The translations under genes and the position numbers were made by a program. Below are positions 1 through 7,648 of a DNA stretch of 64,000 nt, piece after piece. How positions within the stretch are numbered: the first letter of the stretch is position 1; each line of letters opens with the position of its first letter. The stretch comes from Gemmiger formicilis (GTDB lineage: Bacteria; Bacillota; Clostridia; Oscillospirales; Ruminococcaceae). The notes below the pieces were generated by a model. The model was not told the origin of the DNA. It was given only the letters and a program-made list of their open reading frames with translations, and did not search any database. Where the stretch lies: the NCBI RefSeq assembly GCF_018784445.1, contig NZ_WQOH01000014.1, forward strand, positions 304,056-368,055, read 5' to 3'.

Positions 1-57
1 CGAACCCACCATGCCGCGGTGGCCGGCAACGTAGATTTTTGCATTCTTTTCCATCAT
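1..57 (-). CDS. fcl: GDP-L-fucose synthase, N-terminal 19 codons only
   Basis: Partial gene running off the left edge. The visible residues start MMEKNAKIYVAGHRGMVGS, which is the Rossmann dinucleotide-binding start of GDP-4-keto-6-deoxymannose epimerase/reductase (GDP-L-fucose synthase; the family has the motif GxxGxxG here). The first ATG at 57 is preferred because a GGGAGAAGG ribosome binding site lies nine bases upstream; a second ATG is the next codon. It follows gmd by 24 bases on the same strand, so the pair makes GDP-L-fucose from GDP-mannose, for fucosylated surface glycans. Only the cofactor-binding start can be checked here. Confidence 0.85.
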   Translation of the reverse strand, partial: MMEKNAKIYVAGHRGMVGS

Positions 58-81
58 AATAAAATACCTTCTCCCGATAAA

Positions 82-1170
82 TTATTTGATAACGCCCTTT
101 TCCAGGTACTCGGCAAGGTTCGTCTGGATATGCTCCTCGGCGCGCTCGACGGCGACCTTCTTCATGTCGTGGTCGACCATGATCTTGACGAGTTCCTCGA
201 ACGTCGTCTTGGTGGGGTTCCAGCCCAGCTCGCGCTTGGCCTTGCTGGGGTCGCCCCACAGGTTGACGACGTCGGTCGGACGGTAGAAGTCGGGGCTGAC
301 CTCAATAACGACCTTGCCGGTAGCCTTGTCAATGCCCTTCTCGTTCATGCCCTCGCCGGTAAATTCCAGCTCGATGCCTACATCGTGGAAGGCCAGCTGG
401 CAGAACTCGCGGACGGAATGCTGCTCGCCGGTGGCAATGACGAAATCCTCAGGGGTCTTGTTCTGCAAAATCAGCCACATACACTCGACATAATCCTTGG
501 CATAGCCCCAGTCGCGCAGACTGGACAGGTTACCGAGGCAGAGTTTGTCCTGCTTGCCCTGGGCAATGCGGGCGGCAGCCAGCGTGATCTTGCGGGTGAC
601 AAAGGTCTCGCCGCGGCGCTCGGACTCGTGGTTAAAGAGAATGCCGGAGCAGCAGAACATATTGTAGGCTTCGCGGTACTCCTTGACGATCCAGAAGCCG
701 TACTGCTTGGCGACGGCATAGGGGCTGTATGGGTGGAACGGTGTGTTTTCGTTCTGGGGGACTTCCTCGACCTTGCCGTACAGCTCGGAGGTAGAAGCCT
801 GGTAGATGCGGCAGGTGTCTTTCAGACCGCAGAGACGCACAGCCTCCAGCACGCGCAGCACGCCGGTGGCGTCGACATCGGCGGTAAACTCGGGCACGTC
901 AAAGCTGACCTGCACGTGGCTCTGGGCGGCGAGGTTGTAGATTTCGTCGGGGCGCACGGTGCTGACAACGGACAGGATGCTCATGGAGTCGCTGAGGTCG
1001 CCATAGTGCAGGTGGAAGTTGGGATGGCCTTCCAGGTGGGCAATGCGCTCACGGTAGTCAACGGAAGAACGGCGGATGACACCGTGGACATCGTAGCCTT
1101 TTTCCAGCAAGAACTCTGCCAGATAGCTGCCGTCCTGGCCGGTCACGCCGGTGATGAGAGCTTTTTTCAT
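82..1170 (-). CDS. gmd: GDP-mannose 4,6-dehydratase
   Basis: 362 residues, full length for the family. It converts GDP-D-mannose to GDP-4-keto-6-deoxy-D-mannose in the cytoplasm, the first step to GDP-L-fucose. The extended short-chain dehydrogenase fold is visible: [13 protein letters not shown] near residues 8-20 binds NADP, and [11 protein letters not shown] carries the catalytic Tyr-x-x-x-Lys pair. The start ATG has a GAAAGGG site upstream. fcl follows directly, forming the standard two-step GDP-fucose unit. An AraC regulator is transcribed divergently from the other side of a 223-base gap and could control it, but that is only suggested by position. Confidence 0.96.
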   Translation of the reverse strand: MKKALITGVTGQDGSYLAEFLLEKGYDVHGVIRRSSVDYRERIAHLEGHPNFHLHYGDLSDSMSILSVVSTVRPDEIYNLAAQSHVQVSFDVPEFTADVDATGVLRVLEAVRLCGLKDTCRIYQASTSELYGKVEEVPQNENTPFHPYSPYAVAKQYGFWIVKEYREAYNMFCCSGILFNHESERRGETFVTRKITLAAARIAQGKQDKLCLGNLSSLRDWGYAKDYVECMWLILQNKTPEDFVIATGEQHSVREFCQLAFHDVGIELEFTGEGMNEKGIDKATGKVVIEVSPDFYRPTDVVNLWGDPSKAKRELGWNPTKTTFEELVKIMVDHDMKKVAVERAEEHIQTNLAEYLEKGVIK

Positions 1171-1307
1171 AGTCGGTTCTAACCCTTTCGTCTGTATCTT
1201 GCGCGGTATCCCGCAGATATTTTATCCTGGTGTTTGCTATTCTACCGCACTATTTTGGCTTTTTGCAGGGGAAATCTTGCAAAAGACTAGCATTATATTG
1301 ACTTTTT

Positions 1308-1316
1308 TGGTATACT
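1308..1316 (+). promoter_or_regulatory. Extended -10 promoter for the AraC regulator
   Basis: TGG followed by TATACT (TGnTATACT form) about 75 bases before the regulator start; no convincing -35 box lies 17 bases upstream, as expected for an extended -10 promoter. The transcript would include the 1345-1366 hairpin. Confidence 0.5.
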
Positions 1317-1344
1317 GAAATCATTACATAGGGTAAACGAACGT

Positions 1345-1366
1345 GGGCGCACACACAGGTGCGCCC
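1345..1366 (+). repeat. Palindrome in the leader of the AraC gene
   Basis: GGGCGCAC and GTGCGCCC pair as an 8-bp stem around a six-base loop, 27 bases before the start codon. There is no T-run, so it is not a terminator. Its GC-rich form resembles the other short intergenic palindromes in this window. Confidence 0.5.
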
Positions 1367-1393
1367 CTGCGATAGTTTCTGAGGAGAATTTTC

Positions 1394-2254
1394 ATGGACA
1401 CACCGCTGTTTGACGGCAAACTGGTTCATTCGCAGCGCATTATTTATACGCCGTCCCCTTTTGCCCGGGCCAGCCTGGTGCATTTGCAGGAGGTCGGCAC
1501 ATTGCAGGCCCGCAGCCCCCACGCCAGCACCCGGCAGGGGCTGGCATCCTACCTGTTTTTTATGGTAGAAAGCGGCAGCGGTACGCTGGAATATGAGGGC
1601 CAGACCCGCGCCCTGTGCGCCGGGGACTGCGCATTCCTCGACTGCCGCCGCCCCTACCGCCACTACACCGGCGACGATTTATGGACGCTGCGCTGGGTAC
1701 ACTTTTACGGTCCGAACATGGGGGCCATCTATAAAAAATACCAGGAGCGCGGTGGTCAGCCGAGTTTCCACGCCGAAGATGCGGCGGCCTACACAACGTC
1801 TTTGGAAACACTGTATACGCTGGCGGGGTCTGACAACTATGTCCGCGATATGCAGATCTGCGAAAAACTCATGGCCTTGCTGACGCTGCTGATGCAGGAG
1901 AGCTGGCACCCTGACACAGCCCGCGCGACCGCTGGCAAACGGCAGAATTTGCAGGAAATCAAGGATTATCTTGATACCCATTTTGCCGAGAAAATCACGC
2001 TGGACGCCCTGGCCGAGCGGTTTTACATCAACAAATTTTATTTGACCCGCGTGTTCAAGGAGCAGTTCGGCCAGACCGTCACGAACTATTTAGTGCAGCT
2101 GCGCATCACCCAGGCGAAGCGGCTGCTGCGGTTCAGTGATAAAAATGTAGAGGCCATCGCCCAAGAGTGCGGGCTGAATGATGCCAATTATTTTTCCCGG
2201 TTATTCAAGAGGGTGGAGGGGACAACACCGGGGGAATATCGGCGGCAGTGGTAG
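1394..2254 (+). CDS. AraC/XylS-family transcriptional regulator
   Basis: 286 residues. The N-terminal half (about 1-165) looks like a cupin-type sensor domain, for example GSGTLEYEGQ and CAGDCAFLDC, typical of AraC proteins that bind a sugar. The C-terminal 100 residues form the paired helix-turn-helix domain: ITLDALAERFYINKFYLTRVFKEQFG is the first helix-turn-helix and VEAIAQECGLNDANYFSRLFKR the second, ending in the usual GTTPGEYRR. A GAGGAG site precedes the ATG. It is divergent from gmd-fcl and convergent with the TtcA-like gene across a MITE-like element. The effector and targets cannot be told from sequence. Confidence 0.9.
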   Translation: MDTPLFDGKLVHSQRIIYTPSPFARASLVHLQEVGTLQARSPHASTRQGLASYLFFMVESGSGTLEYEGQTRALCAGDCAFLDCRRPYRHYTGDDLWTLRWVHFYGPNMGAIYKKYQERGGQPSFHAEDAAAYTTSLETLYTLAGSDNYVRDMQICEKLMALLTLLMQESWHPDTARATAGKRQNLQEIKDYLDTHFAEKITLDALAERFYINKFYLTRVFKEQFGQTVTNYLVQLRITQAKRLLRFSDKNVEAIAQECGLNDANYFSRLFKRVEGTTPGEYRRQW

Positions 2255-2260
2255 GATAAT

Positions 2261-2413
2261 AAAAAAGCCTTCCCCCTTGGGGGAAGGTGGCCCGAAGGGC
2301 CGGATGAGGAAAGAGGCGGCCATAGCCGCCCCCCTCAAATGAGTTATAGCGATAAAGCCGCCCCTCGTCAGTCCGCTTCGCGGACAGCTTCTCCCGAAGG
2401 AGAAGCCTTTTTT
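2261..2413. mobile_element. MITE-like element with terminator-forming terminal inverted repeats
   Basis: About 153 bases bounded by near-matching inverted ends: AAAAAAGCCTTCCCCC on the left and, read from the other strand, AAAAAAGGCTTCTCC on the right. Each end is itself a hairpin: CCTTCCCC/GGGGAAGG on the left, whose T-run ends leftward transcripts, and GCTTCTCC/GGAGAAGC on the right, whose T-run ends rightward transcripts. Internal palindromes (GGCCC-GAA-GGGCC; GTCCG-CTTCG-CGGAC at 2371-2385) fill the middle. There is no open frame and no clear target duplication. It lies between two convergent genes and supplies the 3' end of the leftward one. Calling it a MITE rests on structure alone. 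Confidence 0.65.
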
Positions 2414-3273
2414 GCTTTTAACGCTTCCTCAATCCGGTCAAACCGCTCCAAGAACGAATGCTCCTCGCCCTCGGTCTTGTAACCAGGCATGGTGTCCAGC
2501 GAGACGGCATGGATGCTGCGGAAAATGCTGTTCTCGATGTTCGGATTGTCGCGCATCAAACGGCGCAGCAGGATCTTGACCTCTTGCCGCTTGGATCCGC
2601 CACCGCCATTGTCACAAATGGTGCAGGCCTCGGTAAAGCGGCAGGCGCATTGGATAAATTCCAGCTCGTTATACCGCCGCCAGGCAATGATATCCTCCTC
2701 GCGGATGCAGTACATCGGGCGGATGAGGGTCATGCCCGGAAAGTTTGTGCTGTGCAGCTTCGGCGGCATAGCCTGCAGCTGGGAGCCGTAGAACATACTC
2801 ATGACCGTCGTCTCGATGACGTCATTGAAGTGATGCCCCAGCGCGATTTTATTGCAGCCAAGTTCCTGCGCCTTCTTGTATAGGTGGCCGCGGCGCATCC
2901 GGGCGCAGAGGTAGCAGGGCGACTTGTCACTGTTGTTGGCGACATCAAAGATGTTCGTCTCAAACACCGTGATGGGAATGTGCAGCAGCGCGGCGTTGCT
3001 CTCGATTTTCTGGCGGTTGATTTCGTTATAGCCGGGATCCATGACGAGGTAGACCAGCTCAAACGGCACCTCGCTGTGGCGCTGCAACTCCTGCAAAAGT
3101 TTTGCCATCAGCATGGAGTCCTTACCGCCGGAAATGCAGACGGCGATCTTATCCCCCGCTTGAATTAACTCGTACCGCTTGACTGCCACAATGAAGGGCG
3201 TCCACAGCTGCTTGCGGAATTTTTTGATAATGCTGCGTTCGATTTTTTGATAAGTCTCTAATTGGCGTTCCAA
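2368..3273 (-). CDS. TtcA-family tRNA thiolation protein (PP-loop ATPase)
   Basis: 301 residues. PP-loop motif SGGKDS at 48-53 activates the target base with ATP; CYLCARMRRG and the later CRFTEACTICDNGG cysteines match the iron-sulfur/sulfur-handling residues of the TtcA branch, which makes 2-thiocytidine-like modifications in tRNA. The start is TTG at 3273: an AAGGAGAA site sits seven bases upstream, inside the last codons of the cysteine desulfurase gene, three bases away. Pairing with a desulfurase fits a sulfur supply for thiolation. The final 14 residues (KKASPSGEAVREAD) and the stop codon are encoded by the MITE-like element, so the native C-terminus has been replaced. The exact tRNA target is not certain. 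Confidence 0.85.
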   Translation of the reverse strand: MERQLETYQKIERSIIKKFRKQLWTPFIVAVKRYELIQAGDKIAVCISGGKDSMLMAKLLQELQRHSEVPFELVYLVMDPGYNEINRQKIESNAALLHIPITVFETNIFDVANNSDKSPCYLCARMRRGHLYKKAQELGCNKIALGHHFNDVIETTVMSMFYGSQLQAMPPKLHSTNFPGMTLIRPMYCIREEDIIAWRRYNELEFIQCACRFTEACTICDNGGGGSKRQEVKILLRRLMRDNPNIENSIFRSIHAVSLDTMPGYKTEGEEHSFLERFDRIEEALKAKKASPSGEAVREAD

Positions 3274-3276
3274 CGG

Positions 3277-4407
3277 TCAATTCTCCTTATTTGTCAGGAA
3301 TTTGTAACAGGTATCGAAGGCTTGCAAAAAGCCGTCAATCTCTTCCTCGGTGGTCAAGTGGCTCAGGCTGATGCGCCAGCTGGACAGGGCGTTGCGGCGG
3401 TCGCGGCTGACAGCAAACACGGCCTTGGACGGCATTCCGTCCGACGAGCAGGCCGACTTGACCGAGACGCAGACACCCTGCTCGCTCAACGCCTGCTGGA
3501 ACCGCGTGCCCTTGACGCCGGTGACGCTGACATTCAGAATATGCGGAACGGCCTGTGCGGGACTGTTGATGCGCACAAGGCTGTACGTTTGCAGTTCAGC
3601 TAACAAGCGGTCGTGCAGCTTCTGCACATGAGCCGTGCGGGCATCCTGTTCGTCCAGCGCTTTGGTCAGGGCGGCGTCCAGGCTGACGGCAAGGCCCAGG
3701 GTGGGCGTGCCGCTGCGGTAGATCGTCGTGCTGGCACCACCGGAAATCTGCGGCTCAATGACCAGACCGCGCCGCTTGTACAACGCACCAATGCCGTTGG
3801 GGCCGTAGAACTTGTGGGCGGTAAAGCTCATGGTATCCACGCCGTCCAGCCGCAAATCCGTCTTGCCCACAGCCTGCGTTGCGTCAACGTGCAGGCGGCA
3901 GCCGGGGTACGGCTTGACGATCTCGGCAATCTCCTGGATGGGCTGCACCGTGCCAAGCTCGCTGTCCACGGCGCAGACGGCAACCAGAATCGTATCATTG
4001 CGTATCAGTTCCCGCAGCTGATCCAGGTCTACCCTGCCGTCGCGGTTGATGTTGAGCAGGTCAATCTCATACCCTTGCTGCTGCAGGACCGAGAGTGACG
4101 CACCGATGGAAGAATGCTCAAGCTGGGTAGAAATGATGTGCTTGCCGATGTGACGCGACGCCTGGGCAATGCCCTTGACGGCCAGGTTGTTGGCCTCGCT
4201 GGCGCCGGAGGTGTAGATGATTTCCGCAGGCTGCACGCCGAGGTGGTTTGCAATCGACGTCGTCACCCGCTCCATCTCGGCACGGGCCTCCTGACCGGCA
4301 ATGTGGGTGGAATTGGGATTGGCGATATACCGCCGCTCGGCCGCCACATAGGCGTCCAGCACGGCGGGGTCTGCCGGGGTGTTGGCAGAATAGTCAAGAT
4401 AGATCAT
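3277..4407 (-). CDS. Cysteine desulfurase family protein (NifS/IscS-like)
   Basis: 376 residues from the ATG at 4407, chosen because MIYLDYSANTP is the usual family start and AGAAGGGG lies seven bases upstream; an in-frame start 78 bases further up adds an unrelated tail. It is a PLP enzyme that removes sulfur from L-cysteine and holds it as a persulfide. K199 in SFTAHKFYG is the PLP lysine and C320 in KSACSSDG is the persulfide cysteine. It is followed within three bases by the TtcA-like gene, which it most likely serves. A terminator separates it from the genes upstream, so its own promoter must lie in 4408-4486, where I see no strong match. Confidence 0.93.
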   Translation of the reverse strand: MIYLDYSANTPADPAVLDAYVAAERRYIANPNSTHIAGQEARAEMERVTTSIANHLGVQPAEIIYTSGASEANNLAVKGIAQASRHIGKHIISTQLEHSSIGASLSVLQQQGYEIDLLNINRDGRVDLDQLRELIRNDTILVAVCAVDSELGTVQPIQEIAEIVKPYPGCRLHVDATQAVGKTDLRLDGVDTMSFTAHKFYGPNGIGALYKRRGLVIEPQISGGASTTIYRSGTPTLGLAVSLDAALTKALDEQDARTAHVQKLHDRLLAELQTYSLVRINSPAQAVPHILNVSVTGVKGTRFQQALSEQGVCVSVKSACSSDGMPSKAVFAVSRDRRNALSSWRISLSHLTTEEEIDGFLQAFDTCYKFLTNKEN

Positions 4408-4486
4408 GGGGATGCCCCTTCTATATAATGTGTGCCAGAATCGTATGGCATAGTTTCCTACTTTGCCAATAGGAAATACACCCATG

Positions 4487-4511
4487 CAAAACCCCTGCGG
4501 CTAGGCAGGGG
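4487..4511 (-). terminator. Rho-independent terminator after the DUF6056 gene
   Basis: On the minus strand CCCCTGC pairs with GCAGGGG around a six-base loop, followed by TTTT. It lies just past the stop codon at 4517 and separates the deoB run from the cysteine desulfurase pair. Confidence 0.75.
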
Positions 4512-4516
4512 CATGG

Positions 4517-6022
4517 TTATTCAAAATCCGAAATCGTCACGGACTGCTTGGTAAAATAGGGTGTCAGGCCCCACAGGTCCGGCCCGGGGGCAACGTCAGT
4601 ATAAAACAGCAGCCAAGGGCGCTCGTCCTCGTTCAGTGGGCGGATGGATACTTCCGGCTGGGCTTCGTCGGTCAGGATTGCCTCTCGTTCATCCAGCGCG
4701 GCGGCATAGCGCTGGGCCTGGCCGTCGGCCAGCTCATAGGCGGCTTCCAGGCTGGTGGCAAAGTAGTTGTCTTGGCCCTCTTTGACCGTGTGGCTGCCGA
4801 TACAGGCCATCACCACCAGCATACAGGCAACGGCCAGCGGCAAGCGGCGGGCATGGTGCTGGCAGAACCGCTCGGCGCGATGCAGCGATACGCCGCGCAC
4901 ACGCTCCAGCCAGCCCAGCAGCAGAAATTCGGTGGCGGCAAGGCCCAGCACAAAAGTCATCCAGACGACGTTCAGAAGCCGACCCGCGCCGATGCCGCCC
5001 ATCGTGTAGGAGGGCAGGAAAATCATAGCCCACATCAGCACAAAAGTGACTGCTGCGCCCAGCCAGGGACGGCGGAATACCCGATCGGGCAGAACCGCGC
5101 TGCGGGCCAGCTGCAAAAGCGGCAGCGCCAGCAATGCCAATAGGCAGAGCAGCGGCACATCCAGCCAGCGCAGCCATTGCATAGAGGTCAAAATAAAACT
5201 TTTTACTATTGCCTCCGCGAAGCCTGCTCCCGCAAAGCCGGCGGTGCGCACCCGCGTACCCGGAGCCAGCACATTCAGCAAAAGGCCAAGGACGGCAGCG
5301 ACAAACGCGGGCAGTTGCCACAAATTGCGCCGCCGTGCGCAGAGCACCGCGGCCAACAGCAACACCAGCACGTTCAAAAGCCCGGCTACCTGATGGCCGC
5401 CGCCGATGACAAGGCTGCACACGCAGCCCGTCAGTGCATAGAGCACTTTTTGGCGGGGCGTCAATTTCCCGGCAAAGCAGAGTGCAAACGCAAGCCCGGC
5501 ATTCAGCGCGGCCAGCGAGAAATACGGCAGGTAGTTCATTGCGCCGTTGAACCAGTACAGCCCTTCCACCGGGGAGGGCATCCCCTGGATAAACGCAAAG
5601 GTCAGCAGCAGCGCCAGCGCCCAGGGCAGATGCTTCTGCGCCGGATCCAGCCGCAGCACAACGCACCGCATAAGGCCGTACAGGCAGAAAAACAGCGGCA
5701 GAAGCACGCACAAAAGCGTGATGCCATACCATTTGTTGCCGAAGATAGCGGGCTGGAAGGCCAGCGTAAAGCCGGAAACGTAGAGTCCTTGCCAGTTTTC
5801 GTAATAGTAGGCGTTTGTATCCCAGGCGGCACGCAGCAGACGCGGCAGGTCAAAGCCGTACTGCTGCACCACCGCATGAGTGCGGGCCGCGTAGATGTAG
5901 TCATCGGCCGAGGGGCGCGCAAATACCGCCAGTGCAAACACCGGCACAAGCAGCACCGCTGTCAGCAGCACAAAACGGCGCAGCCAGCGCTTTTGCGCCG
6001 CTGCATCGTGCCAAAAATCCAT
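4517..6022 (-). CDS. Polytopic membrane protein, DUF6056-like (putative GT-C glycosyltransferase)
   Basis: 501 residues with about ten hydrophobic segments spread over the first 420, then a soluble C-terminal stretch. After the first membrane segment comes FARPSADDYIYA, an acidic loop in the position where membrane GT-C glycosyltransferases hold their metal or donor-binding acidic residues; this motif is typical of DUF6056 proteins. A role in moving a sugar from a lipid donor onto a surface polymer is therefore possible but not shown. The ATG at 6022 is chosen over a GTG six bases upstream because AAGGGA would touch the GTG. It is the last gene of the deoB, YdcF, esterase run and has its own terminator. 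Confidence 0.7.
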   Translation of the reverse strand: MDFWHDAAAQKRWLRRFVLLTAVLLVPVFALAVFARPSADDYIYAARTHAVVQQYGFDLPRLLRAAWDTNAYYYENWQGLYVSGFTLAFQPAIFGNKWYGITLLCVLLPLFFCLYGLMRCVVLRLDPAQKHLPWALALLLTFAFIQGMPSPVEGLYWFNGAMNYLPYFSLAALNAGLAFALCFAGKLTPRQKVLYALTGCVCSLVIGGGHQVAGLLNVLVLLLAAVLCARRRNLWQLPAFVAAVLGLLLNVLAPGTRVRTAGFAGAGFAEAIVKSFILTSMQWLRWLDVPLLCLLALLALPLLQLARSAVLPDRVFRRPWLGAAVTFVLMWAMIFLPSYTMGGIGAGRLLNVVWMTFVLGLAATEFLLLGWLERVRGVSLHRAERFCQHHARRLPLAVACMLVVMACIGSHTVKEGQDNYFATSLEAAYELADGQAQRYAAALDEREAILTDEAQPEVSIRPLNEDERPWLLFYTDVAPGPDLWGLTPYFTKQSVTISDFE

Positions 6023-6040
6023 AAGCACTTCCCTTTTGTA

Positions 6041-6802
6041 TCAGGCGTCGCCCAGCGTCATCTGCAGGAAGTAGACCCACTGCTTCTCCCACCAGTACCA
6101 GTCGTGGGAGACATCCTGGCCCCAGATATCAACGATGGGGTGGATGCCCTTGCTCTCGAGGATAGCCTGCAACTCCCTGGTGGAGGCCAGCAAGTCAGCC
6201 TCCCACGCGCCCTGGCCGCAGCACATGATAAACTTGTCGGCCTTTTCAAACAGTTTCATGTACGGATGAGTCGTGGGAAAGTTGCGCATATAATCGCAGG
6301 GAGAATTACGGTAGACCAGATCGTCCATGTAATTGCCAAAGAACATTCCGGAGGAATACAGGCCGCTCAGGGCAATCGTACCGTTGAAGATATCGGGGCG
6401 GCGCAGGTAGAAGTTGACCGCGTGGCCGCCGCCCATGCTGGCACCGCCAGTCAGGATGCGGCCGGTGTGATCCTCTCCCTGTTCACGGTTGATCTCCAGC
6501 AGTCGGGGGATAAATTCCTCGCAGATATAGTTATACCAGCGCTCCTGCATTTCGATACGCGGGCGCTCTGGGCCGTGGTTATCCCAGCTTTCTGGGTCGA
6601 TGCTGTCCACCGCGAAGATCTGCAGCTTACCGTTGTCGATCCACGGCGCGGCGGCGTTGCACATATTGCGATCCTCCCAATCGAAGAACCGGCCGCTCTG
6701 GCACGGGAAAATCACGATGGGGCGTCCGGCGTGGCCGTAGACCTTGAACTCCATAAAGCGGTTCAGGAAGCGGCTGTACTCTTTATAATAGCGGATCTGC
6801 AT
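6041..6802 (-). CDS. Alpha/beta-hydrolase, putative esterase (esterase D-like family)
   Basis: 253 residues, no signal peptide. The nucleophile elbow GGASMGGG places the catalytic serine at 122, and VSHDWYWW near the end supplies the histidine (about 233); the acid is not certain. The overall layout, with the Trp-rich end, resembles the esterase family of feruloyl/S-formylglutathione-type hydrolases (putative esterase, PF00756). Substrate unknown; an acyl ester on a small molecule or sugar is likely. It sits 12 bases after the YdcF-like gene and 18 bases before the DUF6056 gene, so they are co-transcribed. The start is the only in-frame ATG near an AGGAGGAAAC site. Confidence 0.8.
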   Translation of the reverse strand: MQIRYYKEYSRFLNRFMEFKVYGHAGRPIVIFPCQSGRFFDWEDRNMCNAAAPWIDNGKLQIFAVDSIDPESWDNHGPERPRIEMQERWYNYICEEFIPRLLEINREQGEDHTGRILTGGASMGGGHAVNFYLRRPDIFNGTIALSGLYSSGMFFGNYMDDLVYRNSPCDYMRNFPTTHPYMKLFEKADKFIMCCGQGAWEADLLASTRELQAILESKGIHPIVDIWGQDVSHDWYWWEKQWVYFLQMTLGDA

Positions 6803-6814
6803 GGCAGTTTCCTC

Positions 6815-7648
6815 CTATTTATAGAAAAATTTCTTATTCATATCCAGCAAACCGACCATAGTATGCATCGGCCCGGTGACGGAAGTCTTGAATACCCAGT
6901 AATACAAAAGTGCCAGCGCCTCCCGCAGGTAGCACGGTAATACGCTGCGCAGCGGCGTGCCGGCAGCCAGTTCGGTGGCATTGGTAAAGCCCGCCATGGC
7001 AGCATATTTTCCGGCGCGGTAGCAGTGGAACGCATTGGAAACATAGACGATGGGCGTTGTCTCGTCATAGCCGTGCTGGCGCAGAATGGCGAGCGAGAAG
7101 GCAAAGTTTTCCTCGGTGGAGGTCGAACGCCCCTCTGATATGACCCGCGCAGGCTCCAGTCCCTTGGCAATAAGGTAGTCCCGCATGGCGTCACCCTCGG
7201 GGCACCACTCGTCGCGCCCCTGCCCGCCGCTGGTGATGACCAGTGTGTCCGGGTGGGCGGCGGCAAACTCATAGGCTTTATTCAGGCGGTATTGAAGCAG
7301 CTTACTGGGCTTGTCCTTGTGCAGGCCCGCGCCCAGCACAAGGACGACCTGCTCGTTCCCGGTAGGCGGGTTTGTGTAGCCGCTGACCGACACAAACGCA
7401 ATGACGGCCAAGTAAATGGCAGCCAGTGCCGCCAGTACCCAGAATACGACCCGGCCTGTGCCGTGGCTGAACCACGCGTGGAGCGTACGGCGGAACACTG
7501 CATATCCGACAACGCAGGCGGTCAGCAGCCAGACCATGAGATTGCCCATGTTGAAGTTGGACAAAATCACCAGCGAGACCGAGTAAACAACGAGCACCAC
7601 CGCCAGCAGATACAGCAGAAACAGCCCCACGTTACTTTTTGATCTCAT
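6815..7648 (-). CDS. YdcF/SanA-family membrane protein (DUF218)
   Basis: 277 residues. Three membrane segments occupy about residues 4-28, 31-52 and 65-90, then a DUF218 domain: VLVLGAGLHKDKPSKLL, the acidic-glycine loop VITSGGQGRDE, and SEGRSTSTEENFAF, all hallmark motifs of the SanA/ElyC/YdcF family linked to envelope integrity and vancomycin sensitivity in other bacteria. Biochemical activity is not established. The start is uncertain: the ATG at 7648 overlaps the end of deoB by 17 bases, a TTG at 7681 would overlap by 50 and adds eleven residues. Neither has a strong ribosome binding site, suggesting translational coupling to deoB. Confidence 0.78.
   Translation of the reverse strand: MRSKSNVGLFLLYLLAVVLVVYSVSLVILSNFNMGNLMVWLLTACVVGYAVFRRTLHAWFSHGTGRVVFWVLAALAAIYLAVIAFVSVSGYTNPPTGNEQVVLVLGAGLHKDKPSKLLQYRLNKAYEFAAAHPDTLVITSGGQGRDEWCPEGDAMRDYLIAKGLEPARVISEGRSTSTEENFAFSLAILRQHGYDETTPIVYVSNAFHCYRAGKYAAMAGFTNATELAAGTPLRSVLPCYLREALALLYYWVFKTSVTGPMHTMVGLLDMNKKFFYK

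Noticed and set aside
1250..1663. 137-codon minus-strand frame upstream of gmd
   Set aside because: Overlaps the AraC promoter, leader and coding region on the other strand; no motif and no ribosome site.
5177..6940. 587-codon open frame on the plus strand across the DUF6056, esterase and YdcF genes
   Set aside because: Crosses three minus-strand genes with their own ribosome sites; Gln/His/Arg-rich translation without motif.
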